From Deinococcales bacterium (GTDB lineage Bacteria; Deinococcota; Deinococci; Deinococcales; JAAFIG01), in assembly GCA_013298595.1 (NCBI GenBank), contig JAAFIG010000060.1, forward strand, positions 1-9,887: DNA of 9,887 nucleotides, in the 5' to 3' direction. Both the position numbers and the translations under genes were made by a program. Below, one piece after another: positions 1 through 7,200 of this stretch; the first letter of the stretch is position 1, and the number at the start of each line of letters is the position of its first letter. The notes under the pieces were generated by a model that was given only the letters and a program-made list of their open reading frames with translations, had not been told where the DNA came from and made no database searches.

Positions 1-1
1 T

Positions 2-685
2 TTTTTTCGGGTTGCCGATGAATTTGTGCAAATCAGTAGCATCATGCCACAAAAACGCAACCCCGTTGTACTCGAGCATATTCGTGCTAAATTAGCTCGA
101 GCCAGTGGTCATTGCAATACTGCTTTTACCATGACAAATAATATTCCATTTGGCGATGTTAACGATATTGCCGAGCCATTACTACCTATCAGTTTAGCAG
201 CGCTCTCTGATGTCCAAGCTGCCCTAGCGCTACTAACGGCTGTGCTACAAACCTCGAGTTTTAACATCAAAAAAATGCGAGTGGCAGCAGCAGCCCATTT
301 TATCACGGCTACTGGTTTAGCTGATGCGCTGGTTGGCATTGGTATGACGTTCAAACAAGCCCATCAGATTGTCTCGAGAACCGTAGATTATGCGGTACAA
401 AATAACTTACATAGCTCGGAAATTACAGCCCAAATTGTCCAAAGTGTCTCGGAAACACCACTCGAGATCACAGCCGAATTGATTAAAAACGCACTTGACC
501 CACAAGTATTTGTTGAAAAGCGAACTACACTTGGCGGCAGTGCCCCCAACACTGTCAAAACAGCCCTCGAGCAGAGTACATATCGGTTCGAGCAACATAA
601 AACTTGGCGACTCGAGCAACTTGAAAAACAACAAATTGCAAAACAAAAACTCGAGATTGAAATCACGACAGTGTTTAGTGATTAA
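2..685 (+). CDS. argH: Argininosuccinate lyase-type enzyme, C-terminal part (5' end outside window)
   Basis: This is the C-terminal 227 residues of a fumarase/aspartase-superfamily lyase; the open frame runs back to base 2 without a start. The superfamily signature SSIMPQKRNP is at about residues 13-22. In this family that loop carries the catalytic serine that helps split argininosuccinate into arginine and fumarate, the last step of arginine synthesis in the cytoplasm. The context FVQISSIMPQKRNP, then EHIRAK and NIPFGDVND, matches the second ArgH type found in bacilli and others rather than the classical GSSxMPQKKNP form. The C-terminal helices end with VEKRTTLGGSAPNTVK and then a charged Glu/Lys/Gln-rich tail of about 40 residues. 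Eight CTCGAG palindromes lie in it. Its stop overlaps the convergent SGNH hydrolase gene by 11 bp. No other arginine genes are in view, so a different lyase substrate is possible. Confidence 0.8.
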   Translation, partial: FFRVADEFVQISSIMPQKRNPVVLEHIRAKLARASGHCNTAFTMTNNIPFGDVNDIAEPLLPISLAALSDVQAALALLTAVLQTSSFNIKKMRVAAAAHFITATGLADALVGIGMTFKQAHQIVSRTVDYAVQNNLHSSEITAQIVQSVSETPLEITAELIKNALDPQVFVEKRTTLGGSAPNTVKTALEQSTYRFEQHKTWRLEQLEKQQIAKQKLEIEITTVFSD

Positions 686-1391
686 TTGACCTATATTTTT
701 GCCGAATCAAAGCCGCTGTTTCTTGTCCCCAAACCGCATAAACCTTGCTTCCAGGATGAAATCCATCCGATGCCATCAAACTGGGGTCGTTGGGGAATTT
801 AGGGGTGTAATAAATACAATCTGCTTGTTGTTCGATAATTTTTGCCAAAGCCCGATCAAAGCGTTGACTCTGCATACCCAAATACCAACGCAGTGGTTGC
901 GGTAAAGCTGGGAAAAAACCAACAGGTGGAAACCCAGAAAAAATGATCAACGAACAATTAAATTTTTCACGCAACAATTTTAAAATAGCCAACTGATTTC
1001 CCAAAAAACGAATCTGTGAGACATTTGCTGTAACATCATTCACACCTAAGGAAATCACCACAGCATCAAAAGACTGCTTGGGAATTTTTTGTAAATGAGT
1101 TAATGTCGAACCACTGGTTGCCCCTGTTTTAGCAATTAAAGTCCAATGGGTAGCAAAATCTTGTTGTAAATGTAAAACAAGTTGCCCAAGCAATGCCTCT
1201 GATTGGGTATACACACCAACCCCAGCGGCGGCTGAATCACCCAACACCAATACGCGTAATGGTTTGCCAGTACCATCCAAACCAACTCGAGCACCTGTTG
1301 GTTCTGGTAAGCGTTGAATGGTTTTTCTGACATGCAGACCCTGACCAAATAAAAGTGGTGCAAGGCTGTACTTGGCAATAATATGACCCAT
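675..1391 (-). CDS. SGNH/GDSL-type hydrolase (esterase/lipase-like)
   Basis: A 238-residue serine hydrolase of the SGNH fold. All four landmark blocks are visible: GDS at residues 51-53 with the nucleophile Ser53 (GDSAAAGVGV), the block II glycine near Gly90 (KTGATSGSTL), GVND at 116-119 with oxyanion Asn118, and DGFHP at 209-213 carrying the Asp209/His212 pair. Such enzymes cleave esters of lipids, acyl-CoA or acetylated sugars; the substrate cannot be told here. The N-terminus (APLLFGQGLHVRKTIQRLP) is mildly hydrophobic but has no cleavable signal, and this lead-in is usual for the family, which supports the chosen ATG. A -10 hexamer TATTAT ends 5 nt before the ATG, with no Shine-Dalgarno. 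The gene follows the nitrilase gene by 33 bp and overlaps the convergent lyase gene at its 3' end. It holds only one CTCGAG, fewer than its neighbours. Confidence 0.88.
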   Translation of the reverse strand: MGHIIAKYSLAPLLFGQGLHVRKTIQRLPEPTGARVGLDGTGKPLRVLVLGDSAAAGVGVYTQSEALLGQLVLHLQQDFATHWTLIAKTGATSGSTLTHLQKIPKQSFDAVVISLGVNDVTANVSQIRFLGNQLAILKLLREKFNCSLIIFSGFPPVGFFPALPQPLRWYLGMQSQRFDRALAKIIEQQADCIYYTPKFPNDPSLMASDGFHPGSKVYAVWGQETAALIRQKYRSINH

Positions 1392-1396
1392 AAAAA

Positions 1397-1402
1397 ATAA
1401 TA
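1397..1402 (-). promoter_or_regulatory. -10 element (TATTAT) of the SGNH hydrolase gene, leaderless type
   Basis: TATTAT on the minus strand, followed by five T residues and then the ATG at 1391. With the usual 6-7 nt from -10 to transcription start, the RNA would begin at or next to the start codon. No convincing -35 hexamer is seen 16-18 bp upstream. It lies in the 33-bp gap after the nitrilase stop. Confidence 0.55.
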
Positions 1403-1424
1403 CACCCTATTGAACAACTATGAA

Positions 1425-2366
1425 TCAAGCAGCTAATTCTGTTGTTACCACTGCAAAGTCGTTGTAATTCGAGGCAAAAATAGTGGCTTGATTGCCGTTA
1501 AAGCCAATACTCGAGCAACCTTCAAATTCAAGTTCAAATAATTTGCCAACCAGCATTGGGTTGATCACCACTTGAATATGTTCGCGTTGCTGAATACGGC
1601 TTATCGCACCTCGAGCCAGCCACTCTTGACCTTCGATGCGAGTGGCATCGGCACTCCATGCCCCTGTCCATTTAGCAGCATTGGCACTGGGTTGCACCAG
1701 TATCTGCGTACCCGCAGCATCGGCTTTGGCAATACAACTATCAAAAAAAGCGTCGTAACAAATCAGGGTACCGATTCGCCCAATTTTTGTTTGTGTGGGT
1801 TGCCAATCCTCGAGCCGAGTTGTCCGCAAACCCAAACTGCTTTCGAGTCCTTTCGTGAGATGAACTTTACCTGTTCTTGAAAGTAAATACCCGCTCGGAG
1901 CAATCAAGTACGAAATATTTTGCACTCGAGTATCCGCAATATGTAAACCCTTAGCAGCTTCGGAATCTATACTTGGCAGAAAACTCGAGCCAGCCACAAT
2001 ATAAACATGATGCTCTTGGGCTGCACGGGAACACGCTTCGAGTAAGGCTTGATGGGTTTGTATCGCTCGAGGCAGTAATGCGCTGGCTATTGCCAAGTGT
2101 TGCCAACCAAGTTTTAGCCCCTCGAGCCAATGTGTTCTCAGTAATTCAAGGGCTGCATCTTGAACTTGAGAAGCACTTGTTGCACGATTCAGGAAAAAAT
2201 ACAGTGGTAAACCCAGTAATTCAGGAAAAGCAAGCAAAGCAGGTTGCCTTGGATCTCGAGATTGCAAAGCCGTTTTGGTTTGCTCAAGAATCCAAGCCGA
2301 AAAATCCGCTGTAGTTCGATACGCATCCCTCTCGAGTTTGGTTTGAACCGCTGCCAGAAAAGTCAC
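1425..2366 (-). CDS. Nitrilase-superfamily carbon-nitrogen hydrolase
   Basis: A 313-residue member of the CN-hydrolase fold, which hydrolyses amide or nitrile C-N bonds through a Glu-Lys-Cys triad. Visible triad: Glu49 in LLAFPE, Lys167 in RTGKVHL, and Cys203 in TLICYDAFFD. The region QPSANAAKWTGAW near residues 226-238 is the usual substrate-pocket stretch, and RIEGQEWLARGAI near 243-255 fits the dimer-interface helix. No signal peptide or membrane segment is seen, so it is cytoplasmic. The substrate is unknown; the family includes amidases, omega-amidase, N-carbamoyl hydrolases and nitrilases. The start is GTG at 2366, since a -10 hexamer TACAAT ends 6 nt upstream. That promoter overlaps the 3' end of the upstream zinc-ribbon gene, which stops 4 bp before this start. 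It contains nine CTCGAG sites. Confidence 0.85.
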   Translation of the reverse strand: MTFLAAVQTKLERDAYRTTADFSAWILEQTKTALQSRDPRQPALLAFPELLGLPLYFFLNRATSASQVQDAALELLRTHWLEGLKLGWQHLAIASALLPRAIQTHQALLEACSRAAQEHHVYIVAGSSFLPSIDSEAAKGLHIADTRVQNISYLIAPSGYLLSRTGKVHLTKGLESSLGLRTTRLEDWQPTQTKIGRIGTLICYDAFFDSCIAKADAAGTQILVQPSANAAKWTGAWSADATRIEGQEWLARGAISRIQQREHIQVVINPMLVGKLFELEFEGCSSIGFNGNQATIFASNYNDFAVVTTELAA

Positions 2367-2370
2367 GCAA

Positions 2371-2751
2371 TCATTGTACTTTACTCGAGAAGCGCTCGAG
2401 TAAACGTTGCCCCTCGGTTTTGGCAGAGGAACATTGTGCTAAAAAAGCAGGAACTTCGCTGAGTAAACGAGGACGTTGTCCTGAACCGCAGCCACAAGAA
2501 TGAAACGCCCAACCCGCCGCAAATAACACTTTGATTTTACGCCACTGCTTGATGTTGTTTTGTTTTGGGGCATGGAAATCTAAACCCATAGAGTGCATAG
2601 GACGTTTGCATTCAGGGCAGACAGGACTTGTGGGGTGATTGACAACTATTTGCCCTTCTGAACGGGTCACTTCAAAAGGAATTTTAAATGTTTTCCGACA
2701 CTCAAAACACGCAAAATGTTGTTTGTATTGTTTGAATGCGTACCGACACAT
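2371..2751 (-). CDS. Conserved cysteine-rich zinc-ribbon protein of unknown function
   Basis: A 126-residue soluble protein with paired cysteines that look like metal ligands: C15-x2-C18 (CFEC), C45-x2-C48 (CPEC) and C86/C88 (SCGCG). The run between them contains a conserved-looking FHAPKQNNIKQWRKI block at residues 59-73. I recall similar short proteins of unknown role in other bacteria (AC FxCRK ... CPEC ... APKQ ... W), but cannot name the family. ATG at 2751 is chosen over the upstream in-frame GTG at 2793. A -10 hexamer TATACT lies at 2770-2775, placing the RNA start near 2763, and leaves a 12-nt leader with a GAGG/AGGG Shine-Dalgarno-like stretch. The GTG at 2793 lies upstream of this promoter. 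The last 30 residues are low in motif content. The gene follows the AMP nucleosidase gene by 68 bp. Confidence 0.75.
   Translation of the reverse strand: MCRYAFKQYKQHFACFECRKTFKIPFEVTRSEGQIVVNHPTSPVCPECKRPMHSMGLDFHAPKQNNIKQWRKIKVLFAAGWAFHSCGCGSGQRPRLLSEVPAFLAQCSSAKTEGQRLLERFSSKVQ
2373..2378 (-). promoter_or_regulatory. -10 element (TACAAT) of the nitrilase-type gene, leaderless type
   Basis: TACAAT then six bases then the GTG start at 2366. The hexamer lies within the last codons of the upstream zinc-ribbon gene and shares its TGA stop. Two CTCGAG palindromes, at 2384 and 2395, sit just upstream in the spacer and -35 region. No standard -35 is seen. Confidence 0.55.
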
Positions 2752-2769
2752 ACACCCTACCTCGAGCGC

Positions 2770-2775
2770 AGTATA
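2770..2775 (-). promoter_or_regulatory. -10 element (TATACT) of the zinc-ribbon gene, with short leader and SD
   Basis: TATACT lies 18 bp before the ATG at 2751, so this gene, unlike its neighbours, should have a short 5' leader of about 12 nt containing GAGGTAGGG as ribosome-binding site. The hexamer is bracketed by CTCGAG palindromes at 2761 and 2782, exactly 21 bp apart. Confidence 0.45.
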
Positions 2776-2819
2776 GAAAAACTCGAGATGCACGACATCG
2801 GCTAAATGACGTAAGCAAA

Positions 2820-3593
2820 TTAATACGTGAAATGCTTGATCTGTTCGCCACTGGCACCAATATCCGTCATGGCTTCGATGCCAAGGTCAAGGTGAATATC
2901 CACCCACTTCTTAGTCACTTCTTTATCTGAGGCATCGGTTTTAACACCATCAGGGGTAATTGGTACATCCGAAACCAGTAGCAAAGCACCTCTGGCAATA
3001 TCGTTATGATGCCCAACAATAAAGACTGTAGCGGTTTCCATATCAATACCAATACAGGTTAAACGCTTTAACCGCTCGAGAAAAGCCTCGTCGTGCTCCC
3101 AAACTCGGCGGTTGGTGGTGTAAATCACTCCCGTGCGATACTCGAGGTCTCTGGCAACAATTTTATCCGAGACAAATTTATGCAGTTTAAAACTGGGTAA
3201 GGCTGGAACTTCGGGTGGGAAATAATCGTTTGAAGTACCTTCACCGCGAATAGCTGCGATGGGCAAAATAAAATTACCAATTTCGGTACTGTGTTTTAAA
3301 CCACCGCATTTGCCCAGAAATAACACACCTTTAGGCATCCTTGCTGAGAGTAAATCCATGATTGTAGCAGCATTAGCGCTACCAATTCCAAAGTTAATCA
3401 TGGTTAAACCAGCACTATTGGTACAAGCCTGCATGGCTTTACCTTCGCCGTATATATCAGCTCCGAACCGATTAGCAAACCGCTGCATATAATCACCGAA
3501 ATTAGTCAGCAGTACATAATCGCCAAATTGATCTAAAGGCATTCCTGTGTACCGTGGCAACCAATTTTGGGCAATCTCGAGTTTTGTTTTCAT
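2820..3593 (-). CDS. amn: AMP nucleosidase, short form
   Basis: A 257-residue enzyme of the nucleoside phosphorylase fold, of the short form that lacks the extra N-terminal domain of the enterobacterial enzyme. AMP nucleosidase splits AMP into adenine and ribose 5-phosphate, a cytoplasmic step of purine salvage and adenylate control. Visible landmarks are GIGSANAA (69-76), LGKCGGLK (93-100), IRGEGTSNDYFPPEVP (115-130), IDMETATVF (183-191, the ribose-contacting Met-Glu segment) and LVSDVPITPDG (206-216, with the purine-facing Asp209). The full family length and a TACAAT -10 ending 5 nt before the ATG support the start. The gene is divergent from the FKBP gene across 51 bp and leads the minus-strand run. 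A related nucleosidase or purine phosphorylase is the alternative, but the EVPALPSFKL stretch favours AMP nucleosidase. Confidence 0.88.
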   Translation of the reverse strand: MKTKLEIAQNWLPRYTGMPLDQFGDYVLLTNFGDYMQRFANRFGADIYGEGKAMQACTNSAGLTMINFGIGSANAATIMDLLSARMPKGVLFLGKCGGLKHSTEIGNFILPIAAIRGEGTSNDYFPPEVPALPSFKLHKFVSDKIVARDLEYRTGVIYTTNRRVWEHDEAFLERLKRLTCIGIDMETATVFIVGHHNDIARGALLLVSDVPITPDGVKTDASDKEVTKKWVDIHLDLGIEAMTDIGASGEQIKHFTY

Positions 3594-3598
3594 AAGTC

Positions 3599-3604
3599 AT
3601 TGTA
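3599..3604 (-). promoter_or_regulatory. Extended -10 element (TGCTACAAT) of the AMP nucleosidase gene, leaderless type
   Basis: TACAAT preceded by TGC gives an extended -10 (TGnTACAAT). Five bases separate it from the ATG at 3593, so the transcript should start at or by the start codon. A CTCGAG at 3622-3627 occupies exactly the -35 position with a 17-bp spacer; no TTGACA-like hexamer is present. Confidence 0.6.
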
Positions 3605-3632
3605 GCAGTGGTACGAACAACCTCGAGACGGT

Positions 3633-3638
3633 TAGAAT
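3633..3638 (+). promoter_or_regulatory. -10 element (TAGAAT) of the FKBP gene, leaderless type
   Basis: TAGAAT then GAAGGT then the ATG at 3645, six bases apart. GAAGGT could serve as a weak Shine-Dalgarno only if transcription started further upstream. This promoter and the divergent one for the AMP nucleosidase share the 51-bp interval, their -10 boxes being 28 bp apart, so the two upstream regions overlap. Confidence 0.5.
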
Positions 3639-3644
3639 GAAGGT

Positions 3645-4184
3645 ATGAATAAGAATGTAATCGGAATCATTATTGGTGTGGTTATTTTGGCATTAGGCGG
3701 ACTTTGGGTTAGTCAGAATGGGCAAGCACCCTCGAGTACACCTGTTGTAACCCCACCTACAGATACAACCACCACACAGACTCCACCTGCTGTACCACCT
3801 GTTAGTGTGATGTGTGCTAAGCAACCTGCTGCCAATACCAGCTTAAAAGACACTGATGTTACAGAATTAAAGAAAGAAGACACCGTCGTTGGAAGTGGCA
3901 CAGAAGCTGTAGCTGGCAAAACTGTAGTTGTCAATTACATTGGGCGTTTAGTCAATGGCACACAGTTTGATGCCTCATGCGACCGTGGGCAACCATTTGA
4001 TTTTCAACTTGGCGCAGGTGGTGTAATTCAAGGTTGGGATCAGGGTGTAGCAGGTATGAAAGTTGGTGGACAACGCCGTCTCATTATTCCAGCAAATTTG
4101 GCATATGGTGCAACCCCTCCAACCCCTGCTATTCCTGCTAACGCAGCCCTAATTTTTGATGTTGAATTACTTGAAGTCAAGTAA
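3645..4184 (+). CDS. FKBP-type peptidyl-prolyl cis-trans isomerase, membrane-anchored
   Basis: A 179-residue protein in three parts. Residues 4-22 are a hydrophobic segment (VIGIIIGVVILALGGLW) after Asn/Lys, acting as an uncleaved anchor or signal. Residues 28-54 are a Pro/Thr-rich flexible linker. Residues 80-179 are one FKBP domain with the hallmark pattern VVVNYIGRLVNGTQFDAS, GGVIQGWDQGVAGMKVGGQRRL, IPANLAYG and FDVELLEVK, including the pocket residues Tyr98, Phe108, Asp109, Val127, Ile128, Trp131 and Tyr154. It would speed proline isomerisation in proteins outside the cytoplasmic membrane. Two cysteines, Cys57 (VMCAKQ) and Cys112 (ASCDRG), might pair. The ATG has a -10 box six bases upstream. 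It is codirectional with the kinase gene after 51 bp but that gene has its own promoter. Confidence 0.92.
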   Translation: MNKNVIGIIIGVVILALGGLWVSQNGQAPSSTPVVTPPTDTTTTQTPPAVPPVSVMCAKQPAANTSLKDTDVTELKKEDTVVGSGTEAVAGKTVVVNYIGRLVNGTQFDASCDRGQPFDFQLGAGGVIQGWDQGVAGMKVGGQRRLIIPANLAYGATPPTPAIPANAALIFDVELLEVK

Positions 4185-4222
4185 TCACAAATAACCTTTA
4201 AGACTTTTTTTATAAAACCAGT

Positions 4223-4228
4223 CATAAT
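4223..4228 (+). promoter_or_regulatory. -10 element (CATAAT) of the kinase-ATPase gene, leaderless type
   Basis: CATAAT followed by seven bases and the ATG at 4236. The hexamer overlaps an upstream in-frame ATG at 4227, which would not be in an RNA made from this promoter. A second candidate, TATAAA at 4211-4216, would instead give an RNA starting just before 4227. No Shine-Dalgarno is present before either start. Confidence 0.45.
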
Positions 4229-4235
4229 GAACACC

Positions 4236-7200
4236 ATGACCACTATCTCGAGCCAGCGTTACCAGTTCATTCGTGAACTTGGCGCTGGTGCAATGGGTCA
4301 GGTTTCATTGGCAATGGATTCTGAAACTGGTGCATTGGTTGCTGTGAAAAAAATGCACGAAATGGTGGCTTTAACTGGTGGTGCCAGAATGCGCCGTGAG
4401 TTCAGGTCGTTATCGCAAATCGAACATCCTAATGTGGTACGGGTTCTGGATTTAGGCGAAGAACGCGGTATGCCTTTTTTGGTTATGGAATTTATCAAAG
4501 GGCAAGATTTATCCGAATGGATGGGTTCTAACCCTGATTTCTCGAGTATCACCAAAATCTTTGCAGGTATTGCTGGGGCATTAGGTGCCGTTCATGCCCA
4601 AGGTATTATTCACCGCGATTTAAAACCAGAAAATATCCGAGTCACCCCAGAAGGCGAACCAAAACTGATGGATTTTGGACTTGCCAAAACAATGGAAGGT
4701 ACAGTTGCCTTAACCAAAGCAGGTGCAATGGTTGGCACAGCCTTGTACATGGCACCCGAGCAATGCCGAGGCGCACAACTCGATTACCGCGCCGACCTGT
4801 ACGCCCTTGGAGCTGTACTCTACTGGGCACTGACAGGACAACCCCCTTTTACAGGCGACAGCATTGTCCAAGTAATCATGCAACACATCCAACAAGCCCC
4901 GATTCCACCACGGCAACGCAACCCCAATATTCCCGAAAATCTCGAGCAAATCTGCCTTGCGTTACTGGCAAAAAACCCTGCTGAACGCCCCTCGAGTGCC
5001 ACAGCAGTACGCGAAGTTTTACTGCGTGCCCTTGAAACACCATTGCAACCCAATGAATCCCAAGCTCAAACCGCTCGAGCCGACGCATTGTTACTCGCTC
5101 CTTTAATTGGCAGAGAAACCGAACTCGAGAGTTTAGCTGGCTTATTTGAAACAGGTTTAGGTGGTTTACATGCACTGGTCGGAGATGTTGGCACTGGTAA
5201 AACCCGTTTATTAAAAGCCTTAGGCGAACGTGCTCAAATCAGTGGAGCAAGACTTGGGATTGGTGAAGCCATTGCTGATGACCCAACCCCTTTTGGTACA
5301 GTCAAACGTCTAATCGAAAATCTCGAGAAACACTACCGCTTTATTTTTGATGAAGTTACAGACACTGCCCGAACCGAACTTGCCCGTATTGCTCCACAAT
5401 TTGGTATCGCACCACCATCAGACCCCAATTTACCAGCCGAAGTTGCTCGGCTACGTTTGTTTGAAGCCTTCACCGAATTACTCGAGCGCATTACCAGCTT
5501 AACAGTGGTTGCCTTTGAAAACGTACACTGGGCAGACGAAAGTACCCTGGCACTATTGGCACATGCTTTACGTGCCGCACCAGATGCTCGAGTGATTATC
5601 ACCTACCGTCTCGAGGATTTACCCGAAGGGCAACAAATCCCCAAGGGTTTCCCTAAACCACGCAAAACCATCAGCTTAAACGCATTACCCGACCAAAACA
5701 TGCACGAATTACTACGTGCCTTACTTGGCGGAGAAATCGAAAACATCCTCGAGAACGAATTGGTCAGTCATGCCAGCGGTAACCCGTGGGTACTCGAGGA
5801 ACGCCTTAAAGCCATGCTTGAAAATGGGGCAATTCAACGCCGCGCCCAAATTTTTGAATGGAACCGCAGTTTAACAGGGCTACCCGAAAGCCTTGGTGAA
5901 CTCTTAGCCCATCGTTTAGCTGTACTGGACCCAAATGTCCTCGAGTTTGCCCGAGCTGCCAGTATCCTCGGACGTGCCTTTTGGTTTGAAGATGCTCGCG
6001 CCATGCTGGACTGGTCAGATGATGCCGCCCTTGATGCCTTAGAAAGCCTCAGCCGTGCCAGATTAATTGCTGAAACGCCAGGCAGTAACGGTGAGGGATT
6101 CCGTTTCACCCACCCGATGTATAACGAACTCCTACGCGAAGGTATCATGCGCTTAAAACGCAAACGCCTCCACGCCAAAGCAGCCACACTCCGCACAGGC
6201 AAAGCCGAACCGCTCGAGATTGCCGAACACTGGCAAGCGGCTGAGAATTACTCCCAAGCCCTCGAGACAGCCATGCAAGCAGGCATACAAGCCCAAGCCG
6301 CCTTTGCCTACCCACAAGCCGAACGTGCCTATAGACTGGCACTTGAAGCAGTCACTAACCTTGAGACCGAAAATAGTGCTACCGAAACCCAGCAATTACA
6401 GCACATGCAAGCCAAGCATCACCTCGGAGAAGTGCTTAGTGCTAACGGCAAAATACCAGAAGCCCAAGAACTCTGGAAAGATGTGATTGAACACGCGCAA
6501 TGGCTACCAAACAGCGCTGAGTTAATCGCTCGAGCCAAAGTAGAACTTATCCGAGCTATGAGATTTTCAGGCGATTACGACACTGCCCTCAAGATCGTTG
6601 GTGAGCCGAATAGAGAAGAATTACTGTATACATTGCTATGTGCAAATTTAAGTATGCTTCTCGAGCATAAAAATCCACAAAAAGCACGTTCCTATGCACT
6701 TGAAGCAATACGTAATGCAAAAATTGAAAAAAATAATGAAGATTTAACACAGTCATTATCAATTCTGTCTGTTCTTGCTTCACAAAAAAAGCGAAAAGTT
6801 CTACTCGCTGAAATGGCAACAAAGATTGCCGAAAAAACACAAAATAATCATTTGCTTTCAGTCGCTTGGAATGACCTTGGAGCTGCTTACTATAACGCCA
6901 ATATTCGTGAAAAAGCATTTACTGCTTGGGAGAATGCTACTAAATTTGCTGAAATCGTTGGCAATATTCGTATCCTAGCCATTTTGGATGCTAATAAAGC
7001 TTTGGTTTTGATGCAAGATACAGACTTTAATACTGCAATTCAAACTCTTGATCGTGCTATTCAACTAGCACAACGAATTGGTATGCAAGGAGCTGAAAAA
7101 CAAGCAGCTTATAATAAAGCATCTTGTTTTTATGGATTAAATCAACTCACTGAATCCAGATCTGAAATGGAAAAAATCAGAGATCATTTTCTCGAACCAG

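Noticed and set aside
1572-2314. Plus-strand open frames of about 100 codons opposite the nitrilase-type gene
   Set aside because: The minus-strand frame carries the Glu-Lys-Cys triad; the plus-strand translations are low in motif content and are shadows.
2749-2793. GTG at 2793 as start of the zinc-ribbon gene (14 extra residues)
   Set aside because: A -10 hexamer at 2770-2775 lies downstream of it, the extra residues carry two CTCGAG-encoded Leu-Glu pairs, and ATG 2751 has an SD-like leader.
675-3593. The four minus-strand genes as a single operon
   Set aside because: Each gene has its own plausible -10 box right before its start, and the functions do not form one pathway; partial read-through remains possible.
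4174-4211. Terminator after the FKBP gene (seven T residues at 4205-4211)
   Set aside because: The only stem is AAGTC/GACTT, 5 bp with a 23-base loop, too weak to support.
4227-4235. ATG at 4227 as start of the kinase gene
   Set aside because: It overlaps the CATAAT box; ATG 4236 has the same box-to-start spacing as the neighbouring genes. Not excluded if TATAAA at 4211 is the real box.
4298-6395. Several open frames of 60-120 codons antisense to or out of frame with the kinase gene
   Set aside because: They lie wholly within a gene with strong domain evidence, have no promoter geometry, and their translations match nothing recognisable.
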